From NCBI GenBank assembly GCA_036768485.1, contig JAVLUZ010000836.1, positions 62,001 to 126,000 of the forward strand: a stretch of 64,000 bases of DNA, read 5' to 3'. The notes beneath the pieces are model-generated. The model saw nothing but the letters and a program-made list of their open reading frames with translations. It was not told where the DNA came from and did no database searches. This document shows positions 36,201 through 43,390 of the stretch, one piece after another. The position numbers and the translations under genes were made by a program. The DNA comes from Mermis nigrescens. Its lineage: Eukaryota; Nematoda; Enoplea; Mermithida; Mermithidae. Numbering within the stretch: the stretch's first letter is position 1; the number at the start of each line of letters is the position of its first letter.

Positions 36201-36438
36201 AATCCGGGTCACTAACCAAAATTACCTCCATTCTATTCTTCAGGATCAACCCCAAATATTCTCGTTCGTCATTTGGAGGTTTTTCTACGTCGTCTATTAC
36301 GCGATCAATATACTTTAGGATGGTATCGGGCAATTTCGATTTATTCAACTGGGTGCTTTTGTCCGAAGAAGGTGCACAGTCACAGAGCGATAGAACGAAA
36401 TAAAATCCACAGCAAAAAATAAAACGGGGATCGTTCAT
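15073..36438 (-). CDS. Gene A: secreted insulysin-like M16 zinc metallopeptidase, 15 exons
   Basis: Exons (minus strand): 36438-36165, 36101-36025, 34778-34645, 34452-34010, 32941-32559, 31693-31507, 30755-30509, 30100-29691, 26883-26792, 20816-20705, 19948-19781, 18840-18716, 17403-17256, 15363-15302, 15219-15073. I read all junctions as GT-AG with compatible phases; the sum is 3009 nt (1002 residues plus stop), close to the ~1000 residues of insulin-degrading enzymes. The order matches the M16A fold: signal peptide (~1-22), catalytic domain with HFFEH at 105-109 and AVNSE ending at E187, the middle region with VPIKDERSLVVYFPMPDL, the inactive second half, and RTKEKLGY at 837-844. H105, H109 and E187 should bind zinc and E108 should be the catalytic base, by analogy with human IDE. 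The family cleaves short peptides inside a closed chamber. Most IDEs are cytosolic, so the hydrophobic leader suggests a secreted paralogue. Gene B is a head-to-tail neighbour. Expression and substrate are unknown. Confidence 0.87.
15302..15363 (-). CDS. Gene A exon 14
   Basis: Acceptor ATTTTTCAG, donor GTGGAG|GTGAGT. It reads KKKYVEYLKKITMEDLFEFV, equivalent to IDE VAYLKTLTKEDIIKFYKEM. 62 nt in both genes. The intron to exon 15 is only 82 bp. Confidence 0.86.
15666..15807. mobile_element. Small GTCTGTTTCA MITE in gene A intron 13
   Basis: TA|GTCTGTTTCACATAAGCTTA at the left and TAAATGAAACAGAC at the right, 142 bp. The right TA is mutated to TT. Confidence 0.72.
16163..16925. mobile_element. 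Foldback element with TTCATACTT arrays
   Basis: Left end AGCCTCATTCATACTCCACG is the imperfect inverse of the right end (CGTGAAGTATGAATGAGCCT). The left half repeats ATTCATACTT and the right half AGTATGAATG, separated by CG-rich words such as TCGCGCGAA. The sequence is far richer in CpG than its surroundings. Overlapping ORFs on both strands follow from the composition. It lies in gene A intron 13. Confidence 0.65.
17256..17403 (-). CDS. Gene A exon 13
   Basis: Acceptor TCCTTGCAG, donor CGAA|GTGAGG. It reads TEIGKISQEEFASFQETLIE then YGRKSINFKEMMDDYWGEIV and TGEYFFAR. It matches the IDE helices TEEAFQKHIQALAIRRL and KYWGEIISQQYNFDR. 148 nt, phase 1 out, as in gene B. Confidence 0.88.
18335..18660 (-). 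repeat. CATGCACAGCATGG-family copy, gene A intron 12
   Basis: Minus-orientation copy: CATGCACGTGGAGG ... CAAAATAAAGGCCAAAAACG ... ACCAGAAACTGTGTAATAAT ... TTTTTGAGGTCATTCTGGCC. Ends near GATTAGCCATGCTAAGCAT. Confidence 0.75.
18716..18840 (-). CDS. Gene A exon 12
   Basis: Acceptor TTTCTTAAG, donor ATGAAG|GTCAAT. It reads GYTAQCTWHTSLSVVNFFFL then IEGNYSASFLTERIDAFVSG. A run of eight T codes the FFF; all eight are needed to stay in frame, so a homopolymer error here would look like a frameshift. 23 of 42 residues match gene B exon 12. Confidence 0.86.
19370..19640 (-). repeat. Diverged CATGCACAGCATGG-family copy
   Basis: Recognisable by GATGAAAATCAAAATTTT, TGAGGTAACTTTAGC and the CCATGTGCATCAATGG end; no intact termini. 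In gene A intron 11. Confidence 0.5.
19781..19948 (-). CDS. Gene A exon 11: domain 4 with RTKEKLG
   Basis: Acceptor TTTTTGCAG, donor TTGG|GTAAGA. It reads NSHFLYEKKSLFHPQSAVVV, then LVSRLLGYIFNNKCYEQF and RTKEKLG. The Arg (837) and the Tyr opening exon 12 (844) have the spacing of the substrate-anchoring Arg824/Tyr831 pair of human IDE (LRTKEQLGY). 168 nt, the same as in gene B. Confidence 0.88.
19949..20704. other. Gene A intron 10
   Basis: Plain AT-rich intron, 756 bp; no repeat with clear ends seen. Confidence 0.6.
20705..20816 (-). CDS. Gene A exon 10
   Basis: Acceptor GAGATAG, donor CATATA|GTACAT. It reads TALKLFNNAADIIQSRSAAR then PLKRSDIQIARIVQLPY, matching IDE ALGIMQMVEDTLIEHA and REVQLP. 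It lies ~6 kb from exon 9 and is joined to it on homology, collinearity and phase (0 in, 1 out). Confidence 0.82.
21794..21985 (+). repeat. Left member of ~190-bp inverted repeat pair
   Basis: GTAGTAAGTAAGGAGGTGGC through TTACAATGACGTCATAAACT matches 26565-26747 in reverse orientation, with shared CACTTCGCCGCCTATCCT and AATGACGTCATAAACTCG blocks. The two face each other across ~4.6 kb of gene A intron 9. Confidence 0.7.
22380..22800. repeat. Cluster of AACCGGTTT and GGGTTAAnTTAACCC motifs
   Basis: GGTTATATAAGGA-type boxes (three within 22490-22620) are followed by inverted GGGTTAA/TTAACCC words between 22640 and 22790 and two ACCGGTTTTTGAATGAAA-like segments. It looks like a degraded foldback MITE; ends are not resolved. 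Confidence 0.4.
22820..23265. repeat. Internal relic of the long CAGTGGCGGAT MITE
   Basis: TTTCTTTAACTTTATATTAA, GCGCAAAGCCCCGGAAAATT and the GGGGCAGGCGCGCTGCCCCC end match the interior of 14189-14826. The left terminus is missing. Confidence 0.5.
23842..24034. mobile_element. Short CAGTGGCGGAT-family hAT MITE with exact TSD
   Basis: 193 bp, from CAGTGGCGGATCTAGGATTT to AAATCCGCCCCTG, flanked by CTTCTTAC at 23834-23841 and 24035-24042. Very similar to the 11445-11645 copy, so probably a recent burst. Confidence 0.9.
24067..24216 (+). CDS. Short zinc-ribbon-like ORF (49 aa), possible gene fragment
   Basis: The frame reads RCPRCGFVTSASRLLSKHNN then DHSNYTCLYCNTTFDSEKGV before TAG: two CxxC pairs about 28 residues apart with His residues between them, like a treble-clef or zinc-ribbon finger. 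After the stop, in another frame, comes an acidic stretch (VDADFPDLSDYNVDVKNEV). The opposite-strand gene A intron surrounds it, and it lies between long inverted repeats at 21794-21985 and 26565-26747. It may be a relic of a transposon-borne DNA-binding protein or a captured exon. No promoter is evident. Confidence 0.35.
   Translation: MIALGRCPRCGFVTSASRLLSKHNNDHSNYTCLYCNTTFDSEKGVFSRS
25945..26425. mobile_element. Diverged CAGTGGCGGAT-family MITE
   Basis: Clear left end CAGTGGCGGATCTAGGATTT, with an interior shared with 56847-57305 (ATTATTCTCTATTTCGCCC). The right end is mutated (ACCCGCCCTTTCTAAAT) and no target duplication is evident. Confidence 0.6.
26565..26747 (-). repeat. Right member of ~190-bp inverted repeat pair
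   Basis: Reverse complement reads CAGTAGTAAGGAGGGGGACC through CAATGACGTCATAAACTCGC, matching 21794-21985. It ends just before gene A exon 9. The 81-codon ORF across it is a shadow. Confidence 0.7.
26792..26883 (-). CDS. Gene A exon 9
   Basis: Acceptor CAATTAAG, donor GAGAA|GTAATA. It reads TTIEDIQRLKSKIFSSISLE then AFVFGDIDRE, equivalent to IDE [20 protein letters not shown] and LHGNITKQ. This 92-nt exon sits between two long repeat-filled introns. It ends in phase 0, unlike its gene B partner. Confidence 0.85.
27240..27580 (-). repeat. Copy of the TTGCGGGGGTCA / GAAGCGCCG repeat family
   Basis: Shares AATTTGATATTTTTGAGCC, CACTTTTTACAACTTTTACC and the CATTTTGCGGGG end with 44690-45110. Lies in gene A intron 8. 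The minus-strand ORF also appears in the other copies and is repeat-derived. Confidence 0.6.
27600..29690. other. Remainder of gene A intron 8
   Basis: Diverged repeat scraps near 27890 and 28690-29250 (for example GGGGACTCTAAATCCCAACG, CACGCATGTCT-like ends). Otherwise AT-rich with a TAT-rich tract at 29530-29590. No exon found. Confidence 0.45.
29691..30100 (-). CDS. Gene A exon 8: domain 3
   Basis: Acceptor GGTTCAG, donor CAAG|GTAAAC. It starts EAGYDRPETEANFIIKVPII and runs through MSDAIEAGYILKMKIDRSS to VPSEWIDKLPEMQ. It matches the IDE segment that begins KACLNFEFFSPFAYVDP. 410 nt, residues 582-719. Confidence 0.88.
30509..30755 (-). CDS. Gene A exon 7: interdomain linker region
   Basis: Acceptor AGTGCAG. 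It reads [20 protein letters not shown], then PPKPNEFLPSNLTLPS and [13 protein letters not shown]. The end is ambiguous: GACGT|GTAAAA (30509, used here, keeps the LWY motif) or TG|GTACGC at 30521, the position gene B must use. Both give phase 2, so the frame is unaffected; they differ by four residues. Confidence 0.82.
31068..31268 (-). CDS. Possible small secreted-type ORF inside gene A intron 6
   Basis: The ORF begins MELYKLIFSLSLVLFVCNYP, a good-looking hydrophobic leader, then SEDILKSAKIRSPSELGF and a basic tail, on the same strand as gene A. I recognise no family. It may be the first exon of a nested gene or a chance ORF in an intron; nothing around it decides. Confidence 0.2.
   Translation of the reverse strand: MELYKLIFSLSLVLFVCNYPSEDILKSAKIRSPSELGFKIKSFKTTKKLLNLLIYCKLLLPIRMQK
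31507..31693 (-). CDS. Gene A exon 6
   Basis: Acceptor TTTTACAG, donor TTTTTCAG|GTGCGT. It reads DKTEVLDLVLDLSSGM, GIKKAISGPYEEKFDF and LLNPKNFNYIIVSKNFSG, equivalent to the IDE stretch ending RPENVRVAIVSKSFEGK. It is 187 nt, exactly the length of the gene B counterpart. Confidence 0.88.
31694..32558. other. Gene A intron 5
   Basis: Mostly unique AT-rich sequence; a possible CATGTACAGCATG repeat fragment lies near 32117. No exon expected or seen. Confidence 0.5.
32559..32941 (-). CDS. Gene A exon 5: start of domain 2 (VPIKDERSLVVYF)
   Basis: Acceptor ACATTCAG. It contains VPIKDERSLVVYFPMPDL, the clearest IDE signature in the window, then ANDGPGSFAFWLKNK and VIAIDLTEYGLQNTDVILW. The open frame runs on to 32478, but the natural end by alignment is FSVQ|GTACTT at 32559, which leaves phase 0 for exon 6. 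The read-through tail is therefore intron. Confidence 0.88.
32942..34009. other. Gene A intron 4
   Basis: Contains a GGGGGGGTAGATGACC / GCCGAAAATGGCCGAAAACC repeat at about 33030-33200, related to 35800-35990 in intron 2. The small ORFs inside have no protein similarity that I recognise. Confidence 0.5.
34010..34452 (-). CDS. Gene A exon 4: third zinc ligand and end of domain 1
   Basis: Acceptor TTATTTAG, donor CCAG|GTAAGG. It starts FAEISISPLLRQVSIEREVS and AVNSEYLEGLSADGEK; the E of AVNSE (residue 187) matches the distal zinc-binding Glu of IDE (AVDSE), 78 residues after the second His. It continues through DPDHRFFKFLCGN and FYTANRMKLAVLS to KISLLKIAPG. This is the longest exon (443 nt). 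Confidence 0.9.
34645..34778 (-). CDS. Gene A exon 3: post-zinc catalytic region
   Basis: Acceptor CATTCTAG, donor GACAG|GTGAGG. It reads YPADKDEFGDFVNSHGG then IENAMTSLEYALYFFKI, equivalent to the IDE stretch [20 protein letters not shown]. Residues 118-162, ending two bases into an Arg codon completed in exon 4. Confidence 0.88.
34779..36024. other. Gene A intron 2
   Basis: Holds a repeat fragment with ATGGCGCGAAGCGCTG near 35184 and the 35800-35990 block shared with intron 4 (AGTTTCAGGGAGAATGG, TTTCTGACTCTGGGGG). No additional coding exon is needed by the reading frame. Confidence 0.5.
36025..36101 (-). CDS. Gene A exon 2: zinc-binding HFFEH helix
   Basis: Acceptor GATCGCAG, donor AAA|GTAAAG. 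It reads GSMDDPLEFQGLAHFFEH then VSVLGTNK (residues 92-117). HFFEH is the inverted HxxEH zinc motif of M16 peptidases and is intact. The intron to exon 1 is only 63 bp, the shortest in the gene. Confidence 0.9.
36165..36438 (-). CDS. Gene A exon 1: signal peptide and N-terminal strand
   Basis: Codes residues 1-91 plus one base. The start MNDPRFIFCCGFYFVLSLCD has a strongly hydrophobic core followed by CAPSS, a plausible signal-peptidase region near residue 22. It continues into LGLILKNRMEVILVSDPDS and AAAAMHVEAG, the usual M16 first strand before the zinc helix. Donor GCAG|GTGATA. The ATG follows TTTCTTTAG directly, so the start may itself sit at a 3' splice site. Confidence 0.85.
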
Positions 36439-36574
36439 CTAAAGAAATATGGATTGTCGGAAAAATATTAATTTTGACCTGAAGAACCAGGAATAATTCG
36501 AACAATATTGTGGATCAGCGGACAGAAAAAATGCGCTTACTACATACTGAACAATCGATAAGTTAGGCGACCGG

Positions 36575-36670
36575 TGTCACACCTCAAAGTGTCCGGTATC
36601 TCAAAGTGTCCGTGTTTACCTCAAAGTGTTCGGTCGGACACATTGAGGTATTTTGAAGTGTTCGGTGTTT
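36575..36670. repeat. CTCAAAGTGTCCG repeats upstream of gene A
   Basis: Four forward or inverted variants of CTCAAAGTGTCCG in under 100 bases, about 140 bases 5' of the gene A start. A second cluster lies at 40935-41065. No function is assigned. Confidence 0.6.
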
Positions 36671-36829
36671 CTAGCATCATTCTAAAGTACCCAGCTTTTC
36701 TTACTAAATAAATTAAATTAATAAAAAGTGGACGAACTTGAAAGAGTCGTCCCTAAATGAATAAAAATGTGAAATAATTGTGGAAAATCTGGGGGTCAGC
36801 CGTAAAATTTTTTTAAAGTGTTTTTTTGA

Positions 36830-37180
36830 CTAAAAAACGATGGGTATGTATTCGTTGAAAAGCTGTTTTTTTACATTTTTGACAGTGCTTGTTCTATCTA
36901 GAACATATAAACCTAAAAATTTAGGAACAAAGTTAAAATAATTCTAGTAAAGTGTACGAAATGTAGTGAGAAAGATCTGAAACGGCGCGAAGCGCCGATA
37001 ATTTGACATCATTAAGTCAAAAATTAGCTAAATATGCGTAAAACAGAAAAATTTCCACGATTTTTTTGGAAAATCAACAATTCTGGAGGTCAGCAGCCAT
37101 TCTGCGGGGGTACAAACCACACATGAACATAATGGGGTTTAGCTAAACAGGTTCCAGCGATTTTGGGGTGATGGAACGTT
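36830..37180 (-). repeat. Copy of the GGCGCGAAGCGCC / CATTCTGCGGGGG repeat family
   Basis: CTTGTTCTATCTAGAACATA, AACGGCGCGAAGCGCCG and CAGCAGCCATTCTGCGGGGG follow in the order seen at 44690-45110 and 27240-27580. Confidence 0.65.
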
Positions 37181-39458
37181 TTTTGCATCATTTTTGAGGT
37201 CGAAAGCAGTGAAAACGTCAAAATTTTCCCAGCGCTTCGGGCCGGATTAGTACTTTTATGTACTTTCCTCTCAAAAAGCGCGCAAAATTGATCAATTTTT
37301 GCATCTTTTTAGTGTTGAAAGTGATATAATACAGTCAAAATGAACTAAAAATGCTTTTAAAATGCAATATTACCATGAGGAAACCTTTTATAGGCTATTT
37401 TAACCATTTTGATCATTTAAACAACAAAAAAATCGTGAACATTGAAATTTTTTTTGGATTTTTGGGATTTCATCCCACTCCTTTGCCGACCCTGACCTTT
37501 TGCACCTATGGTATTAACCCCTTCAAAAACACGACTGGTACGCACTCGTGCTCATGAGGAATTTCTTAAATAATTATATGAAAAATAGCAAAGAAAAATG
37601 CTCCGATGGAACAAAAAAGATGAATATACTCGGCTTCATGGATTATCAAGGATGTAAAAGGAGAGGTACTAGGAAAAATCTACCTAAAGTCGCAAAATCT
37701 ACTAAAAATCAGACTTTATTGTTCTTAACATCAGCATTATCCTTTTTAAACAAGACAACCTTACATTATTTTAACAGATCAAAGTTTTTCAGCAAAAACT
37801 CAAAAAGTTTACGCAAATATCAAGTGTAAGGAACACTAACGCTCAGATTTGGAAGTAAAATAAATTTGTAGTATAAACTACATATTAACAACAAATGAAT
37901 AGTGCAAACTTTACACAACTAATAGGTGTAGAGAAAACTAACCGTCAGATTCCCAATTCTGATTTTACGTAGAACATTTTGCAAGAAAATTAAGCTTCCG
38001 CAAGGCTCTAGAACTAAATTTAATATGCAGTGTGAACCTTACACAACCACAGAGTGTAACGAAGACTTTAGTCGGATTCGTAATTCTAATATTACTCAGA
38101 TATTACGATGAAGATTTATGAAAAAATTGAGTCTCCACAATAACCCGAGAACAAATAAACATCACTTGCAAACTACTTTACACCACTGTTGAGTGTAAGC
38201 AAACGCGCTCAACTAGCGTCTCACATTTGATTCCTGGTACATTTTTAGACTTTAGAAAAAGTCAAGCTTCTACAAGGCTCTAGAACTGAAGTTAATATAC
38301 AGTGTAAACTTTACACAACCACAGAGTGTAAAGAAAATTTCAGTCGGATACGTAATTCTGATATTACTCTGATATAACGATCAACATTTATGAAAAATTA
38401 AGTCTCCACAATGGCCCGAGGACAAATAAATATCACATGTTAACCACTTTGCACCACTGTTGTGTGCGAACAAACTGGTGTATCACATTTGGTTTCTGGT
38501 TCATTTTTAGACTTGAGATTATGTCCAGACTCATAAAAAAGAACTTGACAGAAAAAAACAAGACAGAAACACGTTTAACTCCCCCATTTTTTTGAATTTA
38601 CCCGTCCCGAAAAAGCTAAATGTTGATGGAAACAAACGCAATTCGCTGTGACGCGTACCCCTTAGAAAGTACTTTATTTTTATCCTATTCGACCTCGCCC
38701 GACTTCCGAACAGAGAAAGTGGCGAACAAAAAATGGACAAGCACGTATTTTCCACTGTCCACCACATTATAAACTTTAAAAATCTGGACCTAACGCCCCA
38801 TTGAATGTAAATAATTTCGGTTCGGGCCAGTTTGTTGCCCTTTGATTGTAGTACGTTTGTATGTGCCAAACTTATGTTCCGCAAAATATTTGATATGATT
38901 TACCAATCAAAATACGAAAAACAACCTGTTTTCACGCCCATTTTACACCTCAGATTTCGAACTTTAGACCTTATAAACAACTCAGTATTACGTTTTTTTG
39001 AACGCGGCTTGCTTCGACGTGTAGCCATTAGAAATTACTTTATTTCTATTTTATTCAATTCATCCCAACTCATAACCGAAAAAGTTGGCAGAGAAATCTT
39101 GGACAAAATCTGTTTTTTACTCATCCACTAGAGTGTAAAGTTTAAAACCCTGGTACTAACTGCGTATTGATTGTAGAAAAGTTTGCTGGTAAGCACAAGA
39201 TAGCCCTTGATCCGTAGTACATTTCTGTCAGATAAAATTTCCTAAAACTCATAACTGGAGTTGTTGGCAGACATAAACAAGTCGAAAACTCGGCCAAAAT
39301 GTGTCTTTTCAGCCCCACATTTTCGCACTCTTTACACTCCCATTCGAGAACTGCGGTGAAATTCAAAAAACAAAAAAGTGTTATCTGCAGAACCTAAATA
39401 GATGAATAAGTCAAATGAAGTGAATCGTTTTGCCAAAAGAATTAAAAAAATGAAAAAA

Positions 39459-39542
39459 GTCAGCATTCAGAAGATTCGAACTCAGCATTCTTTTTTTAAG
39501 ACCGCATCCGAGAGCGGAGTTGTCAACAACTGCGCCAAATCG
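39459..39542 (-). ncRNA. tRNA-like sequence inside copy B
   Basis: On the minus strand TTGGCGCAGTTGTTGACAAC resembles an A box and GAGTTCGAATCTTC a B box, followed by GACTTTTTT, a Pol III-type terminator. The stems are poor and AGAATGCTGA is repeated on both sides of the B box. In copy A the same segment is split by the 1233-5087 insertion. Confidence 0.4.
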
Positions 39543-40567
39543 ACACATCGGCATATTTCAGCTTGATTATACTATTTTGAAAAATATTCATCATTCTACT
39601 GAAGTTTGAGAATAGTGCATTTATGATGATAAAATAATTAATTATTAAAGACGAGTCAAAAACCTCTGAAATAAGAAAAATCTGATCAAAAATATGCAAT
39701 ACGGAGTTATCTAATAATATACTAATATTAATACTTTATTCGGGAAAAACACAAGGGTAAAATTGAGTCAAAGATGTAGGTATAATTCAAAGTTCACCTC
39801 TTCATACGTCAACAAACACTGGCTGTAGAAAAGTTTAAAGGTCAGATTCGTTATCCTGACCTTACGGAGAACATTTTTAAAAAATTCATCACCCACGACG
39901 CTCTGGGCGCAAAAATGCTTCTCGGTGTAAACTTTACACTTGTGCTAATACTGCAATATTGGGTGTATAGAAACAAAATAAACTGGGATCTGTAACGCTA
40001 AGGTCAGGCACCTTTTAAGCATAATTAGCATGTTCCGCCTACTTAGCGGAGTAGTTGAAGAAATATCGTTTTTCGTCTCGAACCCTTTACACTAAAACGA
40101 TCACAGATCAAGAAATATTGCGTTATATGAGAAAAAAATTCGGTTTCGAGATTTTGCTACCCTCTACATCATAAAACAGATTGGACTGCACAGAAACCAA
40201 AATTGAGTTAGATAAGCTGAAGGACACGCAAAGAGTAAAAACACGTATACTTTACACTTTTGTGCAACAAATATTGAGTGTAAAGAAATTTTAAGGTCAG
40301 ATTCGTAATCTACAGCTCGGGGGCAACATTTTAAAAAAATTGGCCCTACGCAAATTATTTGATTTTTCGGTTTACACTTTACACGCTCATTGCTAACTCA
40401 GTATTGAGTGTAAACAAAAAAAAGATGGGCATCGAATTTTTTAATTATCCATCGATTGAAAAAACCGCACCTCCTAGGTGTGGTGCCGTTGTTGCTGTGA
40501 GAAGGGGGCACAAATTTCGCACTCGCTGTGATAAACATATAAGAAAAAGGATGGCCAAGTATATTAT

Positions 40568-40589
40568 AGGTAGCGCTATCGCGCTACCT
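40568..40589. repeat. Hairpin at the edge of copy B
   Basis: AGGTAGCGC, loop TATC, GCGCTACCT. Equivalent to 57-80 in copy A. Confidence 0.7.
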
Positions 40590-40934
40590 ATGATTATGCT
40601 AAATACGCCGCTTGGCATTCGTCCATTTTTAAGCAACAAAAAAAATTGCGTTTGAGCGTTGTCAAAAAAAATGCAAAACAAAATGTCACAAAGGAAGGTC
40701 ATTTGCTTCAGAGCAAAGTACAATGTTCGAGGAACAAAAGACTAAGTGCCTAAAATGCTGTCCTGATTTTAGGCTTCTATGTACGAGTACTTCACGAAAC
40801 TACCCAGACTGATTTTTGTGAAATGTCTACTGAGTATTAAATGCAGTAAACAAACTTATTCAGGCATGCCAGTTAAGTACATTGATTAGGTACCATGTTC
40901 TTATGTATCATTTTAAAACAAACAAAGAACGGAC

Positions 40935-41065
40935 GACCTGGACACTTTGATTTAAAGTCGGACACTTTGAGGTGGATCTAAAATTATCTCTAAGTTTCCG
41001 CTGGACACATTGGTGTACTTTGAAGTGTCCAGCGGAACACTTTAAAATCCGGATACTTTAATGTA
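40935..41065. repeat. Second CTCAAAGTGTCC cluster
   Basis: CGGACACTTTGAGGT and TACTTTGAAGTGTCCAGCGG are mutually inverted within about 100 bases; TGTCCAGCGGAACACTTT follows. Related to 36575-36670. Confidence 0.6.
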
Positions 41066-41103
41066 TGATATCGGCTGAAAATGAAAATGCCCATCATTCT
41101 TTA

Positions 41104-41251
41104 GTCTGTTTCACATAAGTTTAGGCATAAATTTTAAGAATTTTTTCGAAAGTAAGCCGATGGATTACGATATATCAAATCAATGCTGTAATCGCAATCT
41201 GTCAGCTTTTTGTTGAACATAAATTTATGCCCATACTTGTGTGAAACAGAC
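41104..41251. mobile_element. GTCTGTTTCAC MITE, intact
   Basis: TA|GTCTGTTTCACATAAGTTTA ... CTTGTGTGAAACAGAC|TA, 148 bp. The interior has ATATCAAATCAATGCTGTAA and CGCAATCTGTCAGC blocks found in the sister copies. Confidence 0.85.
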
Positions 41252-41996
41252 TATAGGCACTTCTACGTAGAAATTCTCCCGAATCACGGTTTGAAAACAG
41301 CGATTAATGAAAGTTAAGCGTACCTATTCGATATTCAAGCGTTGTCACTTCAGATTAAAAACGATTAAGCAAGCAATTTGACGCATTTTTCTATATTTAT
41401 ATAAAATAAATCATGAATGAAAATTCATTTTTATGAGATGATGCGCTATATGCTGATTCGTTGCATGCATTTCGCATAGAAATTTTTTAATTCTCAAATT
41501 GAACATCAGTTTTTCCGTATAGGTTTAATTTGATTCCCAAAATAATTATGCAGTACAATCACTTTGTCGAATTTCAAATTAAAAGCAAATATGCGTTTTT
41601 CGCTGGGCACTGAGATCAGGAAATCAATTAAATGTGCATTGGCTTAAATATCCCAGCGACATAGAAAAGTGATTAAATAAAATCAAATTATAAATATGAC
41701 AAAAAAGGAGTACAAAGCGAGTAAGTAATGCTGGGAAGGGATAATATGTACCTATAACTTAAACTGATCAGAATCAATATGGTTTTGCGTTATTCATACA
41801 AATGTCGAAAATTGTCGGTTATAAATAGAAAACAAGTTTTCGGTCATGGGATGATACCTAAATCACAATCTTCACCGAGTAATTGTTAGAAACTTATCAC
41901 TGATCTGCCTGTGTGCTCTATTTTCAGAAAGACCGTTTGAAAACTGATGTTTGAGTTGCTCGAATCTCTTTCTTACTGAAATCGTTAGTTGTCACA

Positions 41997-42160
41997 GTCT
42001 GTTTCACACAAGTTCGGTCATAAATTTTAAAAATATACCCGACAAAAAGCTGACAGATTAGATTGCGATTATAGCATTGATCTGATATGTAATTATCGTA
42101 ACCTCGGCTTACTGTCGATGAAAATTCTTAAAATCTATGCACGAAGTTAGGTGAAACAGA
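41997..42160. mobile_element. GTCTGTTTCAC MITE
   Basis: GTCTGTTTCACACAAGTTCG ... GTTAGGTGAAACAGAC|TA, 164 bp; the left TA is mutated to CA. Confidence 0.8.
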
Positions 42161-42535
42161 CTATAAGTACCTAAATGCGCAGTCTCTACGATACTCTGCT
42201 TATAATGATTGAAGATGTTTTTTCCTTAATGCATATGCTCAGTGTAGTAAGACAAAAAAGTTTAAGTGTAAAAAACGTCAGTTGCACGTTGAAGCTTGTC
42301 ATCATTAAGGATGTAAATTTGAGCAACATTCTATTCGAACTGCCTGATGTCTGATGACCAATTTATGTCCTATTTATTTATCTCAGTGATCACTGAATGC
42401 ACCAAATTCGCCAACGAACGACAAGGTCAAGAAACTATAGATGCACAGCATGGCCGATCTGGAGGTGGGGCGTCAGCCAGTCTGGCTGGGATGAAGAATT
42501 GAGCATTTGTGGAACAAATAACCTTAGAATCTATA

Positions 42536-42776
42536 GTCTGTTTCACAGAAGTTCGATTATAGATTTTAAAACTATCTCCAACAATAAGCTGACAGATTGC
42601 GATCATACATGCACAGCATGGGATTTTTGGGGAGGGGGGTGAAATAATAAAGTGCCTTTTTTAGTCCAAAAATGGTAGGTGCGCGTCAAAAACATCGTTT
42701 TTCAGCGTTTGGAAAAAATATAAAACAATTTAGAAAAAAATCAAAAAAATTATGCACGAATTTATGTTAAACAGAC
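42536..42776. mobile_element. GTCTGTTTCAC MITE disrupted by another repeat
   Basis: TA|GTCTGTTTCACAGAAGTTCG ... AATTTATGTTAAACAGAC|TA. From about 42602 the interior is replaced by a CATGCACAGCATGGG repeat with G-rich and poly-A tracts, so it is a nested insertion or gene-conversion product. Confidence 0.75.
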
Positions 42777-43390
42777 TATAGTATAAGCGCTAAAATTGCG
42801 TTAAAACTACAGTTTTGCACAGTTTCTGGTCAATTTAGAGAATTTTGAAGAAAATTTAATTTCCATTTATTTTTGCCCTGATTTTGCTTCATTTTCCCGA
42901 TTAAATATCCCATTTTTCCATTCTGGGGGTCTAAACCATAGGTGCACAGCATGGTTGATCTGGAGGGGAGTCAAGCGGTCTAAGTGGTTAAGAATAGAGC
43001 TTTTTGAGCCAAAATCAGCTCAAAAACTGGTATAAGCGCCTAAATATAACGAAAAATATGTTATTAAACGGTTTCTGGTTAATTTAAGGCACTTTTAAAG
43101 AAAAGTTTTATTTTCCATCCATTTTTTGCCTTGATTTTGCTTCAGTTTTCCATTTTGGGGGGGGGGTCAGGACCATACATGGGCAGCAAAAAAATTTTTT
43201 GGGGATAGAGGGGGCTGAAATCGCCGAAAATCTTACTAAAAATAGAATTGTGGAGGTCTAACATTAATCTGCGGGGGTTTTTCAAGTTCTACGGGGTGTA
43301 TACCCCAAACCTCTACTTCCATGTGTGGTCAGGACCCCACCACCAGTTTGTCTGGTCTAGACCCCCATACGCATGTCTGATACCTACCTA
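42777..43390 (+). repeat. Cluster of CATGCACAGCATGG-family copies
   Basis: A partial copy (42780-42940) is followed by a full one (42937-43195, GGTGCACAGCATGGTTGATC onward) and a third fragment ending CCCCCATACGCATGTC. All in + orientation. Confidence 0.7.

Larger units (their letters stand above)
37560..40660 (-). repeat. Unit-array repeat family, copy B (uninterrupted)
   Basis: Reverse-oriented counterpart of copy A: 37730-39480 matches 5088-6600 and 39550-40660 matches 1-1200, with no insertion between them. The block at 37585-37710 is in the opposite orientation to the rest. Ends at the hairpin 40568-40589. Several ORFs here mirror those of copy A. Confidence 0.78.

Noticed and set aside
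38531..38884. 117-codon ORF resembling those at 5694-5927
   Set aside because: The similarity reflects the shared unit-array repeat, with different frames open in each copy; no protein features.
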